From Lepidurus packardi (lineage: Eukaryota > Arthropoda > Branchiopoda > Notostraca > Triopsidae): a stretch of 64,000 nt of DNA. Below are positions 1 through 12,135 of the stretch, in pieces; the stretch's first letter is position 1; each line of letters opens with the position of its first letter. The notes under the pieces were generated by a model. That model ran no database searches, was not told where the DNA came from, and saw only the letters and a list, made by a program, of their open reading frames with translations. The stretch spans positions 1 through 64,000 of the forward strand of contig JAKZAN010000199.1 of NCBI GenBank assembly GCA_023053545.1, written 5' to 3'. Made by a program: the position numbers and the translations under genes.

Positions 1-240
1 CCCAACCCCAACCCCAACCCCAACCCCAACCCCAACCCCAACCCCAACCCCAACCCCAACCCCAACCCCAACCCCAACCCCAACCCCAACCCCAACCCCA
101 ACCCCAACCCCAACCCCAACCCCAACCCCAACCCCAACCCCAACCCCAACCCCAACCCCAACCCCAACCCCAACCCCAACCCCAACCCCAACCCCAACCC
201 CAACCCCAACCCCAACCCCAACCCCAACCCCAACCCCCCC
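1..240. repeat. Telomere, (CCCCAA)n
   Basis: About 39 uninterrupted copies of CCCCAA fill the left end. The array closes with a run of seven C followed by AAGC, where unique sequence begins. C4A2 read inward is the C-rich strand of a TTGGGG telomere, the type known from Tetrahymena and other oligohymenophorean ciliates. This marks the window start as a true chromosome end, and the short distance to the first gene fits a macronuclear chromosome. Confidence 0.98.
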
Positions 241-526
241 AAGCTAGGGATTTTGTGGTATGGTGAGAAATGGATCGTTTTTTGATGTTTTATGACGTAA
301 TGAGAAACATAAGACTTTAGTTGTATGAGTTAGTTGATGGTGATGTCAACCTATTTCATAAATCCTCAGTTTTCTTCTTCTTTTGGGTTGTTTGAAAAAC
401 TGCCTCTGCCCACCCTCAGAATAATAAAATTAATCCTAGATTTACTCCAAAATATCAAACACTACTCGCCCTCCAAAAATCCTGCTCTTACTTTTTTAAA
501 TCCAAACAAAAACACAAACCCAAATC
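241..526. other. Subtelomeric spacer
   Basis: 286 bases between the telomere and the first gene. AT-rich, with no repeats carried over from the telomere and no convincing ORF. It probably holds the promoter and 5' leader of the CCCH gene that starts at 527. Confidence 0.6.
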
Positions 527-1240
527 ATGGAAACACTCTCCCACTTCGACCTCTTTGAGGAGCACCCCAGGTACTCCCACCCTTCCTCATCGTCTTATCC
601 TCCTAGACCCTCCCTCCATGCCCCCAAAGAACTAGAAACATCAACAACTGCGTCTGCACTCTCCGCCCAAAGCTCCAACTCCACCTCGGACTTCCTCATC
701 AAATACAAAACCTAGGTAACTCCTGCCCTTTCATCTTTCCTCTTCATTCTTCGGATCCCTTAGATGTGCAAGTATTGGAAAGAAGACGGACTCTGCATTT
801 TTGGGCTCCAAGTAACCATATTTTCAAATATCGCGGACTAAACGCTTGGCAGTGTTCCTTCGCTCATGGAGCCCACGAACTGAGAGACAAGGCCGAGGCC
901 AAGTTCAACAAGAAGTACAAGACCAAGGACTGCCGCAAGTTTATCGAGCTGGGCTTCTGTCCTTACGGGGAGAGGTGTTTGTTCACGCACGGGAAGCCTA
1001 AAACTGCCATAGTAGCACAACCGGTAGTCTACTTCCGACGGACGCTTTGTTACTCAGAGTAACTGTAGAAGCTGGCGTCGGTGGGAAGCGCGGCGGAGCT
1101 GGAAACAAACTTCTACTACCTCTAAATGTAAGCCTTAATCCCTTCTTATGTGCGATTTGCGGTGTAGGAAAAAACCAAAACTATTTCAACTACTAAAGAC
1201 TGGGAAGAACTCGTGTGCGGATGATGCTTACTTGTTGTGA
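527..1240 (+). CDS. TIS11/tristetraprolin-like CCCH zinc-finger protein
   Basis: A 194-residue protein once three introns are removed (716-763, 812-852, 1128-1167; 48, 41 and 40 nt, all GT-AG). Splicing creates two perfect C-X8-C-X5-C-X3-H fingers, roughly residues 65-83 and 100-118, with spacing typical of the tristetraprolin family. That family binds AU-rich elements in mRNA 3' UTRs and promotes decay. The codon before the first finger is TAG (713-715), in the position of the conserved E of the family's YKTELC lead-in, so it supports UAG=Glu. The N-terminus is Ser/Pro-rich. The gene ends in TGA at 1238. The third intron is less certain than the first two, because the tail has no conserved motif to guide it. 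Confidence 0.85.
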
Positions 1241-1801
1241 CATCTAATTAAAACACTTCCCCAGGAACATTAATATTTTGACCGTTCCTCTTATCATCCG
1301 CCGGGGGCGGGTCTGTATCGACCCTCCAGCTCCCTCGCATTTCATGGTCTGTTGTTGGCTGTGTCTGTGCTTTCTTCGCTAGGTCTACGATCCTGGTCGG
1401 AGCAGGAATCCTTTCACAGCCACCAGACTCCATCAACTACAAACTAGATTCTAGCTTACACGACCTCGAAACTCTTGGGAATTGTTGGAAAGAGTCACGT
1501 ACTGTCGTGACTTATTCGTCAGAGACCAATAGGGGAAACTATCCAACTTTTTCGAACTGATTTTTACATGACTCTGCGTAGTTTTTTTTTTTGAGTTACC
1601 CTCAATCCTTCTCTTTCTATGAATAACATGCAGCTTTAATCAAATAAGATATTTCTTACACATGTTTGCAGCATAGACTGCAGAACTGAAAGACTACAAC
1701 AGTCTGCGATCCTTATAAAGCAATGTAACTTGATTTTATGTTAGTTGGGGAATATTCAATCAAAACATCAAGACAGGCCAGCCCGATACGAATTTCTATC
1801 A
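1241..1801. other. Intergenic region, no supported gene
   Basis: 561 bases between the convergent ends of the CCCH gene and RSPH14. A 62-codon minus-strand ORF at 1248-1436 reads on through TAA into the antisense of the neighbouring gene and has no recognisable motif. I see no RNA gene. A run of ten T (about 1582-1591) is the only simple-sequence feature. Confidence 0.5.
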
Positions 1802-2851
1802 TCAGGGTTTCCACTTAATCACTTAAATGGTAGCGTCGATGTAGCTCTTCTCCACATCCTTCATCGACTCCAGCGCTCCCAGACAACCCTTACCCAGTTC
1901 CCTCCCTTGAGGGTGTTCTGCCAAGTTTGCGATCAACTGTACTATATTTAGTTTGGTATCCCTCGATTTCTCTTGCAGGAGGTTTGCGATAACTGCGTAC
2001 TTCTTGGTAGCCAGGATCTGGTTCTTGCCATCATTGAGTTGTGACAGCGAACATAGACACAATGAAGCCTGTTCCCGAACTTCAGGGACTTTGTCTTCCA
2101 ACCTTTCAAAAATAGGAAGTACCCCTCCCTTTTGGATTATTGCTGCTTTGCCAGTGTGGTCGTAGCTGATACCAGCCAGGTTAGCGCACACTAATTATCG
2201 AATCCTCTGGTCTGCATGGTTGATCAGGCCTAGAAGCCTTTTGATTGCTTATGTTGCCAGAGCTTTCTTGGTGCCTCCTTCTGAACCTAAGAGGTTGTAC
2301 AGGAGCTGTAGAGTCATATGAAGAATATCCACATTCTTTTCAGAGAGTAATTTATCCACTAAATCTTCAAGGATCTGAGTGGTATTAACTCGTTCTTTGC
2401 CTTCTAGGGTCTCAGTAAAGTTGAGCAGAGCCTGGTAGGCATGACTGCGGATTTCGACGACCTTATCAGCAAGCAACTTCTGGATTTTCAGGATCTGACC
2501 TTCAAGACTGACCTTTTCGCGTCCCTGAGTGACAGCACATACTTGCTTTACTGCTTGGGCTGAGCGTGCACGGATGGTATCGTCAGGGTTTTCGAAGTGC
2601 TTGAAGAGCACAGAGAGAAGATCGGAGGATAGGAGTGCAAGTGTGATGTTGTTAGAGAGTCTAAAGTCTTCGTTGAGCTCCTGAAGTATTTTAAGTTTCA
2701 GAATATCGTGTTCGCGGAGAAGTTCATAGGTGAACTTGACGTAACGATGGTCTTCGTAGGCTAGCTGTAGGCTGTTGGGAGGACTCTCTTGGTAATCCAT
2801 CTTGTTGCGATGGAAGGCGATGAGTTGGTCCGGTTCCATGTGATCCTGCAT
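1802..2851 (-). CDS. RSPH14: Radial spoke head 14 homolog (armadillo-repeat protein)
   Basis: Encodes 349 residues, matching the 348 residues of human RSPH14. The whole protein is built of armadillo/HEAT-type helical repeats, for example the stretches around TIRARSAQAVKQVCAV and KVVEIRSHAYQALLNF. The C-terminus, reached only by reading TAA as Glu, is EVIKWKP before TGA and resembles the VIEFKP end of the human protein. Radial spokes link outer doublets to the central pair and regulate ciliary beating. No intron is needed. Two standard-code ORFs (1823-2191 and 2249-2851) join into this one gene through reassigned TAA codons, which argues against a pseudogene. Confidence 0.82.
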
Positions 2852-3142
2852 GATAGTGTGATTAGTCTGGGTTTAGAAAGAATAGTAGATATTACAATAA
2901 AGATGGCTGAAATGGAAAGGTTCTGGGAAATAAAGAAATGTGCTTTTCAGTTAGCCTTATATAGTGACGAGTGGGTTGTATTCTTTTATTGTATGAGAGC
3001 ATCGAGTTTGACTGCTCAGAATTATCATACTAAAGATAGTCAATCAACCCCTAAAAAATAACTAAACACTCCTCATCCTATCCTGCCTGTTCTTATAATT
3101 TTTCATTTCTATTCAAAAAACACGTATTTACTTCATTTTTTC

Positions 3143-5208
3143 ATGGAACTACCCGCTATCCAATCCAAGCATCTCTCTCCCCCTCTCCCCAAGTACGAGC
3201 TCGCCCGCCTTGTTGCCGAAGCCTTCAAAAGCACAGAGGTATTTCCCTCCACTAAATTCTCCTCGCTCGTTTCCTTTCAATTCTAGATGCTCAGCAGTAG
3301 TTTTCGCCTTGGTAAATCAGAGCAAGATGTCGACGTGGATGCGGTTTTGAGGCTGTACCGCACGATAGAAACCCTAATCGGCCAACCCCCATCCTACATA
3401 CTTTCCGTTCTCGTATAAATTCCTTCTGCTTATTCTTAATCGCTTTTTCTCAATTGAATGTTCTTCCAAAGGATGCCCTTCTGCAGCAACTCAAAGGCTA
3501 AAAAGAGGTGAAAACCCTCATACTCGAAAAACCCCAAGGTCTCCGCGCCTTGTGCATAATTATACTTTGCCCCTACCTATATGAGTTCTAAAATCATGAC
3601 TCTATGATCCGAGTCGCACACGCTCTGTACTTCGTTGGCGAGGCTGGCAAGAACTAACTCGCGTAGATGCTGGTCAAACTCGACAAACAAACCCTGCAGA
3701 CCATGGTGGAATGCCTCCAAACATTTTTGTCAGTCGAAATCCACAAACTACTACCTGACTCTGGCGAGGACGTCGCTGCGATCTAGCACTATATCTCGAT
3801 CCTGGCCAGTACACTCCAGATCCTGTTTATTAGCAACTGCATGCATCCACGCATCGAGCGAGCTTTGTTCCAAAATAGTGAAGTTATTGAGAACTTCGAC
3901 CCGATCGTCCAGGTGAAACTGACTCTGCGTAAAAAAGATAGACTCAACTTCAGCAAGTTCCCTTTTCTACTGTCGATCGATTACAAGCAGAAACTACTAG
4001 AAATCGAATCCAAAATCGAACAGATGGCCAGACTCGAGCAGGGCATTGATAACATAAATAATGGACTGCTGAATCTTCATGAGATTGAAGGCAACATCAG
4101 CATCGATAACATGTTGTACCTGCATTTCGAAATCCACCGGAACAAAATCCTTGAGGACTCCATCACTAAACTAGCCAGGACAAAAGTCAGTCTGAAGAAA
4201 CCCTTAAAGGTATCATTCGTGGGCGAGCAGGGTCATGATGAAGGAGGTGTCAAGAAGGAGTACTTCCAGCTGCTAATCAAAGAGGTATTTAACCCTCACC
4301 TCGGTATGTTCTTGCCGACCAACAACTATTATTGGTTCAACGGAGACTCTTTGTAACCGCCCATCAACTTCGAACTAGTTGGAGTACTGCTCGGACTGTC
4401 TATCTACAACTCCATATTGTTAGAACTGCATTTCCCACCCATCCTCTATAAACTACTGTTGGCCGATGCCAGTACGGTCAAAAACATTAACTACTTGGAA
4501 GAACTCAAAGACATCAACCCAGATACCCATAAGTCGCTGCACCAGATTTTGGAAACTCAGGATTTGGCAGGTCTTGATCTATTTTTCCAGGTGGAATCCG
4601 AGTCTTTCGGTGTGAAACACTACCACGATCTTGTGGAGAACGGTTTCAAGCAGCCAGTGACCCAGGAAAATAAGGCACACTATTGCAGTCTGTATGCTGA
4701 ATGGCTGCTGGTAAAACACGTATCCAAACAGTTCACCGCCTTCAGAAAAGGGTTCTATAAAGTAGTTAGTGGCGTCATGATTAAAGTAAACAACTTCCCT
4801 AAAGCTCAATTATGTTTTTATGCTCAGACTATCTTTCCTGATGAACTGGAGAAGATTATTTGCGGCGAGGAGGAGCTCGACTTCAAGGCTCTCGAGGCGA
4901 CCACCACCTACGAGGGATATACTAAGGACTCCCGAGTCATTAGGGACCTGTGGGACACCCTCCACAGCATGGACCACACTCAGAAAAAGCAATTCCTGTT
5001 TTTCACTACGGGAAGCGATAGGTCTCCATTGCGAGGGCTTGGAGAACTGGAGATGGTGATTCAGAGACAGGGTCCTGATTGCGAAAACCTGCCCACAGCA
5101 CACACATGCACTAATTTCCTGCTGCTTCCCGAGTACTCGAACAAAGAGAAGCTGAGGAAGAAGCTAGGGTTGGCGCTGAACAACAACCAAGGGTTCGGGC
5201 TGATTTGA
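3143..5208 (+). CDS. HECT-type E3 ubiquitin ligase, UBE3A-like
   Basis: 652 residues after removal of two introns (3239-3286 and 3413-3471). The C-terminal 350 residues form a HECT domain, with the HDEGGVKKEYFQ region near the N-lobe start, the WFNGDS and IYNSILLELHFP segments, and the catalytic cysteine in PTAHTCTNFLLLPEY (TGC 5107-5109). HECT ligases take ubiquitin from an E2 onto this cysteine and pass it to substrate. Overall layout and the N-lobe wording are closest to E6AP/UBE3A, but the N-terminus is shorter and I see no AZUL finger. Several TAA/TAG codons fall inside conserved blocks, including TAA after WFNGDSL. The final residues are GFGLI before TGA. Confidence 0.9.
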
Positions 5209-5295
5209 GAGTTGCTACCTTAATATGACTATTCGTGCTCTAAGTGTTAATTTATTTAATAGGAAGTTATTAGTAATCATGTGTCAGACCATGTC

Positions 5296-6397
5296 TCAGG
5301 TCGTCTGAGTGCCTTAGCTAATGATTATCCTTTTCTTCTCTGGATGGTTTTGTTCTGCCGTTGTCTCTGGACTGCCCTTAGATTCCAACAACTGTTTTGC
5401 CTCCTGTGTCTGTGACGAATGGGAGTTGGTTCTGGAATTCTCGACTTTGTTGGCCAAATAGTGTGGTTTTTAGTCCTTTGTAGGGAGGTGCGAGTGCTCC
5501 TCTGCAGTGGGTTCGATGTGTTTGATCTTCTTGATGAGGTTATGATAGATTTCCTGGTTCTGTGTGTTGTCCTCGATCAGATTAAATGAGCTTTTCCTCG
5601 ACTTCCTCTCATGCTTTTCCACTTCTCCAGCTAGTTAGTTATGGGCCGGGAAATCCACTAGCTGGATAAACCGGTCGCTGCAGATATACCTCTTATATCG
5701 CTTACTATACCAGCACTAAATTGTATGGGAAGTTACATCAGTTGGTAGAAGAAAGACTCATCTTCTTCGTCGTTCTGCGTGATGTCCTCACAGGCCTTGA
5801 CGAGGTTAACCATATTATTTATCTGCGACTTCTGCCTCCGCAGGCTGGCGATTTCTTCTTTGGGTTCTTCCTCATTCGCGATCTTCTGTTCGATGTTTTC
5901 GTCAAGAGCTCGGGTTTCGGTCTCGAAGTTCTCGATGAGGCTGTTCATATTGATCGTCTTGTTGTTCTCCTTGGAGCTCCTGCGTATGAGGGTCAAGAGT
6001 TTCTCTGGGGTCTCTTCGACTGGTTAGTCAGTATACTCGTTGTGTGCTTCATGGTGTTAGGTCTTGTCCAATTACTCTGTGGTGTCGATGGGCAATAGAT
6101 AGAATAATAAAGTACATGAGTCAGAAGCGACATCTGGGAGCTAGAGTTTTTTATTCTCACGATTGAGGCGATTGAAAAATTTTTGGGCGTGAGAGCGCAC
6201 CTGGGCTGTAGTTCTAGTAGCCACCATTTCCTCGACCAGCTTCCAATTTTTGCCATATGTCAAGAGTCCTGAGGAGAAATAATAGTAGGATGGGAGAGGG
6301 TACCTTGCACAAACCGCTAATGTTCTTCCTTGGTCCAACGCCCCTGTTCCCTGTGTTCCTTGGGGTTGTCCTTGTTATTTTTGTTTTTATTGTCCAT
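5296..6397 (-). CDS. SHAQKYF-class Myb-like DNA-binding protein
   Basis: 344 residues with two introns (6269-6303, 35 nt; 5705-5736, 32 nt). The single Myb/SANT repeat lies at about residues 22-68, starting RWTKEEHERF and ending with the SHAQKFF motif that defines the plant-type one-repeat Myb subfamily. The first intron splits this domain, and only splicing gives the complete helix-turn-helix. TAG in the first helix (EEHxRF) is read as Glu. After it comes an acidic, coiled-coil-prone middle and a basic C-terminus ending EGTQTT. Such proteins bind short promoter motifs as transcription factors; the target here cannot be inferred. Confidence 0.85.
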
Positions 6398-6638
6398 AGA
6401 GTATGGGTGTTTGCGAGTGAAGAAGGTGTCTGGGTTAATGTTTTATTTTGTTTATTTATATAGGATAAGTGGGCTGGGCAATGGTATTCTGATAGCAATG
6501 AAGATATCTATCCCCTCTGGATCTTTTTCTGACACAGTCCCCTCATTTATGCTAAGCTCAACCAGCCTTCTGATCAATTACAATGCTCTTTCACTAAACA
6601 ATTCATCACGAAGAAAAATAGACATCTTGGCATCCCAT

Positions 6639-7916
6639 TCAATGGCCCAGCAAATCTGCTGGCACTCCAGCCTTCGGGTCCACTGATATCTGCACCGCCG
6701 AGTCCTGGGTCCCGAATAGCGTGAAAACAGGGTACAACACTCCTCTGATGCCCCTGAATGCTTCCCCGCAACACATCCCATTCCGGTAGAAATACACAGT
6801 CCCGTCTCCGGCTTTCTAGAAAACTAGCTGCACACCTACTGTGTCGCCAGGATTAAACCGGAAGCCATAGTCTACGGGATTCGGCTCGCTGACTGAAAAC
6901 CTTTTGCCCATCGCAGGAATAATACCCCAGTAAGACTGGGAATTCGTAGGGCATGCAGAAGGGAGGAATCCGTTCTTATTGGATACCCCTACGAATACAT
7001 CTTATTCATCAGCAAAGATGTCTAGTTTGACCTCCCAGTAATACTTCCCAGATTTTGAATAGCCCAAGCTTCCGAAGCAACTCGAGTACTAACTATCCCC
7101 ATTTTTCTGCACGGTGAGGTTGTTGTTGCTCAGCTTCATAGTAGTCGGGTGTTCTGGTAACAGGTTCAGCTCAAAGCTCCGCTGGGCTAGGAACAGGAGT
7201 TTGGCATTTTATGTTATTTATTCTTCCCAGAGAGATCGGCCCAGTTCCTGCAGTTTATGGGAAGCATAGACTAATCTGGTGTTGTAGAAGAGGGAATGGT
7301 TGACCTCTAGCGTATCGAGTACTAGCTTTTTTAGTTTATCGATTGGCAAGGTGATATCAGCCTTGACAGATACCATTTTTCGGTCTCCAAAAAAAGTCTT
7401 CACATGCACATCAATGGTCTTCTGAAGAATGGTATAAGGCACGTAGACCCGGACTCCAGGTGCCTTATTCATCTTGAGGGAACATATTCTGTGCTCATCT
7501 TCTTTTGGCTCAGAGGGCTCGGGGACTATGACCGAAAGACTAAGTGGTTATTATGGAGGGTTGCTGGAAGTGAGTGGTTCAATTGGTTCACTGGATAACT
7601 TTGAGGAGACAATGTGAGTAGAGGGCTCAAACATTTCGGAACAGAACTCAAAACTATCTTTCTTAATCCTGAATCCAGCGCTACTCAGAGCAATAGGCTC
7701 GTCGATGTCGGGCATGAGCTAGATGTGGCTGGTGACAGGTTCGCCCATAGTTACTCCAGGAGAGTTTGCGAGGGAAGTGAGGGAGGAAGTCTGGTCGGAC
7801 TGGGCGTCAGGGTGGAGGCGACTGGGCTGGGGAGTGGGCGGCGCAGGCAGTAGAGTACAATATCCGATGTGTGGAAGGTAGTAGACGTCTGCAGGGTTAT
7901 TTTTGTTCATTTCCAA
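6639..7916 (-). CDS. Ubiquitin-like plus SPRY domain protein
   Basis: 425 residues without introns. Residues 1-140 are Ser/Pro-rich and probably disordered. A segment of about 90 residues from VRVYVPYTIL to AKLLFLAQ has the length and hydrophobic pattern of a ubiquitin-like beta-grasp. The C-terminal 190 residues form a SPRY/B30.2 domain: KSGKYYWEVKLD, DVFVGVSN, YWGIIP, GDTVGVQL and VYFYRNG are the usual strand signatures. SPRY domains bind protein partners and are often found in ubiquitin-ligase adaptors. No RING or U-box is visible, so the exact role is open. There are two adjacent UAR codons (Glu-Glu) in the linker. Confidence 0.75.
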
Positions 7917-8032
7917 CGAGAGAAGAGGGATGGCTTAATTATATATATTATATCCGGAATTCTACAGGGATATGCTTTTACGATAAGTTTTAACAATCCA
8001 GGCAGTTTCCCACTAGACAACCACTACCAATA

Positions 8033-10282
8033 TCAATAGTCCGAGTCCATGTCTTCCTCCTCGAAGGTCTCCTCCACGATGTTGATGTCGTTCAGTTCCA
8101 TCATCTTCAGCTACATTTCCTCGCGTTCCCGCTCCTTCTTCAACACCTGTTGCCGTGCTCGCTCGATCTCGATCAGCCTCCTCTTCTACATCAGTTGTGT
8201 CTTCAGAGCCTTCTTGGGGGAGTTCAGAACTCTGACATTCTTGAAGGAGTGGATGAGGTTCAACTCGTCGTACACCAGTTGTTTGTGTGCTGCTTCAATC
8301 TTGCGGGTCATCTCCTCATATTTATTCCTATTGTCCTCGGTATCCTTGGAGTTGGGAAGCTTCTTGACAAGATAGAAAAACATGAACTCGATGAACTCGA
8401 ACTCTATCAGTTCATACTAGCAGGTCACCAGAAGTTTGTAAGAGAGTTTGCCTGGAGGACTGTTGTCGACCACAAAGGATTTGGAGTTCCAAAACTCAGG
8501 GTCCAGATGTCTCTCGACCAGTTTTTCCAACAGGGGAATATCCGCAGATTAGTTGAAAAGGTTACTGCCCTTTAAGAGACGATATATTCTTTTAAGTGGA
8601 ATGCTCCTGTCGATCGTGTTTCTCTTTCCTGATCTGCAGGTCTACTAAGTTAGTACCTGATACATTCTCAGGTTTGAGTTCTTCGCGAAGGGTGGGATCG
8701 ACTTTTCATTCTTACTGAGCGACGATTGGTTCTCACTAGCCTCACTAGCTTTCCTGTCACTTTTAGAGACTGCTTACAGAATGGGAGCCATCCTGTTCAC
8801 CAATTTCTCGAGGCTCTTATGAGGCTGGAAGGGGTTGGGGTCTAATGCATTCGAGAGACAGACCAAGACTTGTACGAATTATCTCAGGAGAACATTACGA
8901 GTGGGGTCGTGAGCATTGACGGGCTCTATCGCTTCGTCGTCAAGCTCAGTCTGGTTCTCCACAGGTCTAGGTTTCTGCCATAGTTCAATGTCTTCGTAGT
9001 TGTGGCTCTGCTCGAAGTAATAGAACTCATCGAGAGGCACTTTCCTCTCGTATTTCTGAGACTGTTCAAGTAGTTTCTTGACATTGGGTTTGAAGGTGTA
9101 GAATGCTCTGTTTACAGTAGCTAGGGAAACGTTGCCAAGGACCTTCATAGTGCGGATGACTTTCCACATATTCTCAATATTGATACAGAAGGTATACTCG
9201 GAGTGGTTGTCATAAAAAGAGCACAGTGTTTTATACCAGGCCTTTATCTGGCTATTGTTTCTCAGTAAGAAGTTGCAGAGTTGCTATAGATCCGGGTTGA
9301 AGGGGACGAAGAGTTCGACCACATTGCCGAGGTGCGAATAGGGGTTGATTTCAACCTACTTGTTGGGTCGGAAAGGGATGCTGCTATTGGTTTGTATTTT
9401 GGACTTAGTGGACTGACTTTCTTCGATCCGAGTTGCAGTCCGGACTTCTTATTCTTTGAGGATTCTGTCGTTTTTAAAATGGGTTTGCGTTACTATTCCT
9501 AACTCGTTTGTGAAGAATGCATACCCCTCTTTCATGTTCTTGACCCAGTAGCCTTCGTACTTCGCCCCGTTAGCGTAGTAGAATGTGCCGAACCCTTAGC
9601 GGAGTCCGCCCTTCCATTGCCCTTCATATCTGTTCCTCATGAACTTGCCCTCGCCTTTGCTGTCCAGCCAGATGTGCACACCCCAACCTTCCTGCAGGTT
9701 GTCTGCCCATTGGCCCGTATACCTTTCGCGAGTGTCTATCCAGTGCATGACTCCGTGCCCGTTTTTCTTATCTTCTTTCCATTATCCTTCATAGAAATTG
9801 CCACTTGGATAATACATCTTGCCCTTCCCACTTTTGAACCCGTTCTAGAAGTCGCCCTCGTAAACACCTCCATTCGTGAATGTTATTTTGCCATAGCCAT
9901 GTCTGTTGCCCTCCTTCCATTGTCCGTCATAGACACAATCTTCCAGGGTGAGCTTGCCCTGACCATGTCGCAGACCGTTGCTGACTTCGCCTTCGTAGTG
10001 ACTGCCATCAGGCCACTTATAGGTGCCTCTGCCCTCGAGCTTATTATTGGCGAAGTCGCCCTCAAACACGATTCCGCTGACCCAAGTAAAGATGCCTCGG
10101 CCATGGAGCATGCCATTTTTGAACTATCCGGAATAAGTGTTTCCGTTTTTGAATGTGACTTTGCACTGCCCGTTGAGCGACTTGCCGTAGATCTGGTCGT
10201 CGGGACTGGTCTTGAGCTCTCCCTCCCAGCTAGCGTAGAGGATTTTGGTGAGCTCGATGGGGAGCAGCATATTTTCGGACAT
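8033..10282 (-). CDS. RSPH10B: Radial spoke head 10 homolog B (MORN-repeat protein)
   Basis: 749 residues, no intron. Residues 15-230 carry about nine MORN repeats (for example YEGDFANNKLEGRGTYKW and YEGEWKEDKKNGHGV). Beyond the repeats is a long helical region whose pattern follows animal RSPH10B, with a KAWYKTLCSFYDNHS-like block, a C-terminal FIEFMFFYLVKKL block and a charged coiled-coil tail ending DMDSDY. RSPH10B belongs to the radial spoke head of motile cilia. One MORN repeat needs TAG=Glu to give YSGEF. The start ATG is the first in the frame after upstream stops. Human RSPH10B is somewhat longer (about 870 residues). Confidence 0.82.
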
Positions 10283-10475
10283 TCTCAGGCTGGATTTTCA
10301 ATAAGAAGACAAAGTAATTGTTTGTGCAATCTGGCCAATAAGTTATATAATCTATTGAGTATCTATGAATCATTCAGGACACATTCGATATATCATGATA
10401 CTTGCTTAATGTGATGTTTATGTCTTAATTAACATGGACCAAAATTCGCGATTCAATCAGCCTCTCCACGAACTC

Positions 10476-11483
10476 TCAGGCAAGTGGTGGTTTCCTCACA
10501 TCCAGTACGATCTTGCCCACGTTATTGAACTCAGGTTTTGTGTATTTCTTCTTGATCGCCTTCAGATTGTACTTCTGCTCTGTAGAAAGCACCCTGCACA
10601 GCTCGGAAAAGCATTTGAAAATGCTGTCCTTGTTGTTGCTGTCCGAAATCACTGCAGGCAGTACAGTCTTGGTCTTATATAGGTTGTCAGCGAGCCGAGA
10701 AGCAGACTCCAGGATTAGGGCCGGAGAGTAGGCAAGAGTCAAACCTTCGAGGGCGGCCAGCTCACAGGCGTACTGGCAGAAACTCAGGTTGGAGGGTTCA
10801 AATGAGATGAAGTTCAGCATGTCGTAAGATGTAGTCTTAACAAGGTTAAAGTTGAGAGCCTTGAGGACGTTCATCTCCATGTCGTACATGTCTGCCGTGG
10901 AATAAGTGTTGGCTGTGATCTCCACGAAATGCTTCATGCGGGGTGGGTGGATTTCCTCATATTTGCTGGCGATCCATAAACAAGTGATTCCAACGAGTTG
11001 GAACTAGGATTTCGTTGAGCCCTTCAGTGTCGAGAATTCGTCTAGAAGCTTGAAAGTCATGTGGAGAGTTCGTTCTCGGAGCTCGAAACTGGCATGAACA
11101 TCCACAAGCCAGTCGACGAGGATAGTCCTCATCTTTGGGGTGACAGTGATGAGGTCGGGACTAGCTGGTGGTTTGTTGTCGCGCAGGAGACAATGCAGGA
11201 TGTCTTCTTCATATTGCTTAACAACAGATAGTTCTGGTTTCGGAGGCATAGGTTTTTTGACGGTGATGGCCTCGCTATGGACGCGGGGTCTTTCTAGCTT
11301 GTTGGTTTCAAAGTCTTTGGGCTTGGTGTCCTTGGTTTTGAAGTCGCGGGAAGGATGTGGTGCGAGATTAGTGATATCCCTGCCGAAGACCCTGGCGGGC
11401 GGGATGGGGTTTTCCCTGGCGTCGAGGCTGGAGTTGAGCTTGGAGTTGGGGAAAACCTTCTGGTGGAGGAGGGTGGGGTTCAT
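10476..11483 (-). CDS. Mitotic (B-type) cyclin
   Basis: 335 residues. The N-terminal 120 residues are basic and unstructured. The cyclin box follows: QYEEDILHCLL, the MRTILVDWLVDVHASF signature, HMTFKLLDEF, and after a TAG codon FQLVGITCLWIASKYEEIHPP. A second, C-terminal cyclin fold reaches KPPLA before TGA. B-type cyclins activate CDK1 at entry to mitosis. A canonical destruction box (RxxLxxI/VxN) is not obvious; an RENP element and other Arg-rich pieces are present near residue 23. TAG (about 11001-11003) sits inside the cyclin box and must be read through. Confidence 0.88.
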
Positions 11484-11682
11484 GCGGGTGAGTAAAGAAA
11501 ACTGATAATAATAATAATTGAATACGGCTGTTTGTTACGCCGGTGTTTATTTATAAATTCAGAATGGAACCAAACTGAATTGGGTTCTAACTGCTAATTA
11601 ATTAAGTTATACTCGCCTCCGATTAAAATACTCGACCATCTACATACTATTCCCTTTGGCTATCCCCACAACGTCCCACCCT

Positions 11683-12135
11683 ATGAACAAGGCCCCACCC
11701 CACTCTTCCGAAACCGAGTCCGAGGATTCCTCCAACGACAGCGAATACCTCCACAAACTCGAAAGACTACGCAAACTCGAGTCCGTCAAAAGAGCCACCA
11801 AGTCCACAATCCCCCGCGACGACGAAGACGAAGAGCCTAACATCATGAAACCCAAACTCAAACAATAAAAACCATCCCAGCCTCTCCAATCCCAAGCCCT
11901 TCAGAAATCCCAAGTGTTTCAGCAAAATAAGAGTGCTTCTGTGTCAAGACCCACGACTTCCTATAGTGTTCGGGTGCCGACGCCTAAGCCTCGTAAACCG
12001 AAGGCAAGCGACCCGGTGTCTAGGTACCAACAGATGAATACGGCTTGGAGGAAAGACAACTTCTTGGCGAGTGGGGCCGATAAGAAGGAAGGTCGAAAAC
12101 TACTACAACTAACAGAAAGAACCCGAAAGATTTGA
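11683..12135 (+). CDS. HYLS1-like centriolar protein
   Basis: 150 residues from the first in-frame ATG; one TAA codon in the middle is read as Glu. The N-terminal half is acidic with a short coiled coil (EYLHKLERLRKLESVKR). The C-terminal 60 residues, with PKPRKPKASDPVSRYQQM and a following tryptophan, resemble the conserved HYLS1 C-terminal domain (basic stretch, then DPVxRYxxxxxxW). HYLS1 is a centriole protein needed for cilium assembly. The match is to a short motif only, so the call is tentative. It lies head-to-head with the cyclin gene, 199 bases away. Confidence 0.5.

Noticed and set aside
1248-1436. 62-codon minus-strand ORF
   Set aside because: With UAR=Glu it has no nearby stop and runs antisense into the CCCH gene; no motif.
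8831-8840. Internal GGGGTTGGGG, a telomere-like decamer or telomerase RNA template
   Set aside because: It lies in the RSPH10B coding frame, encoding DPNPF, without surrounding repeats or RNA structure.
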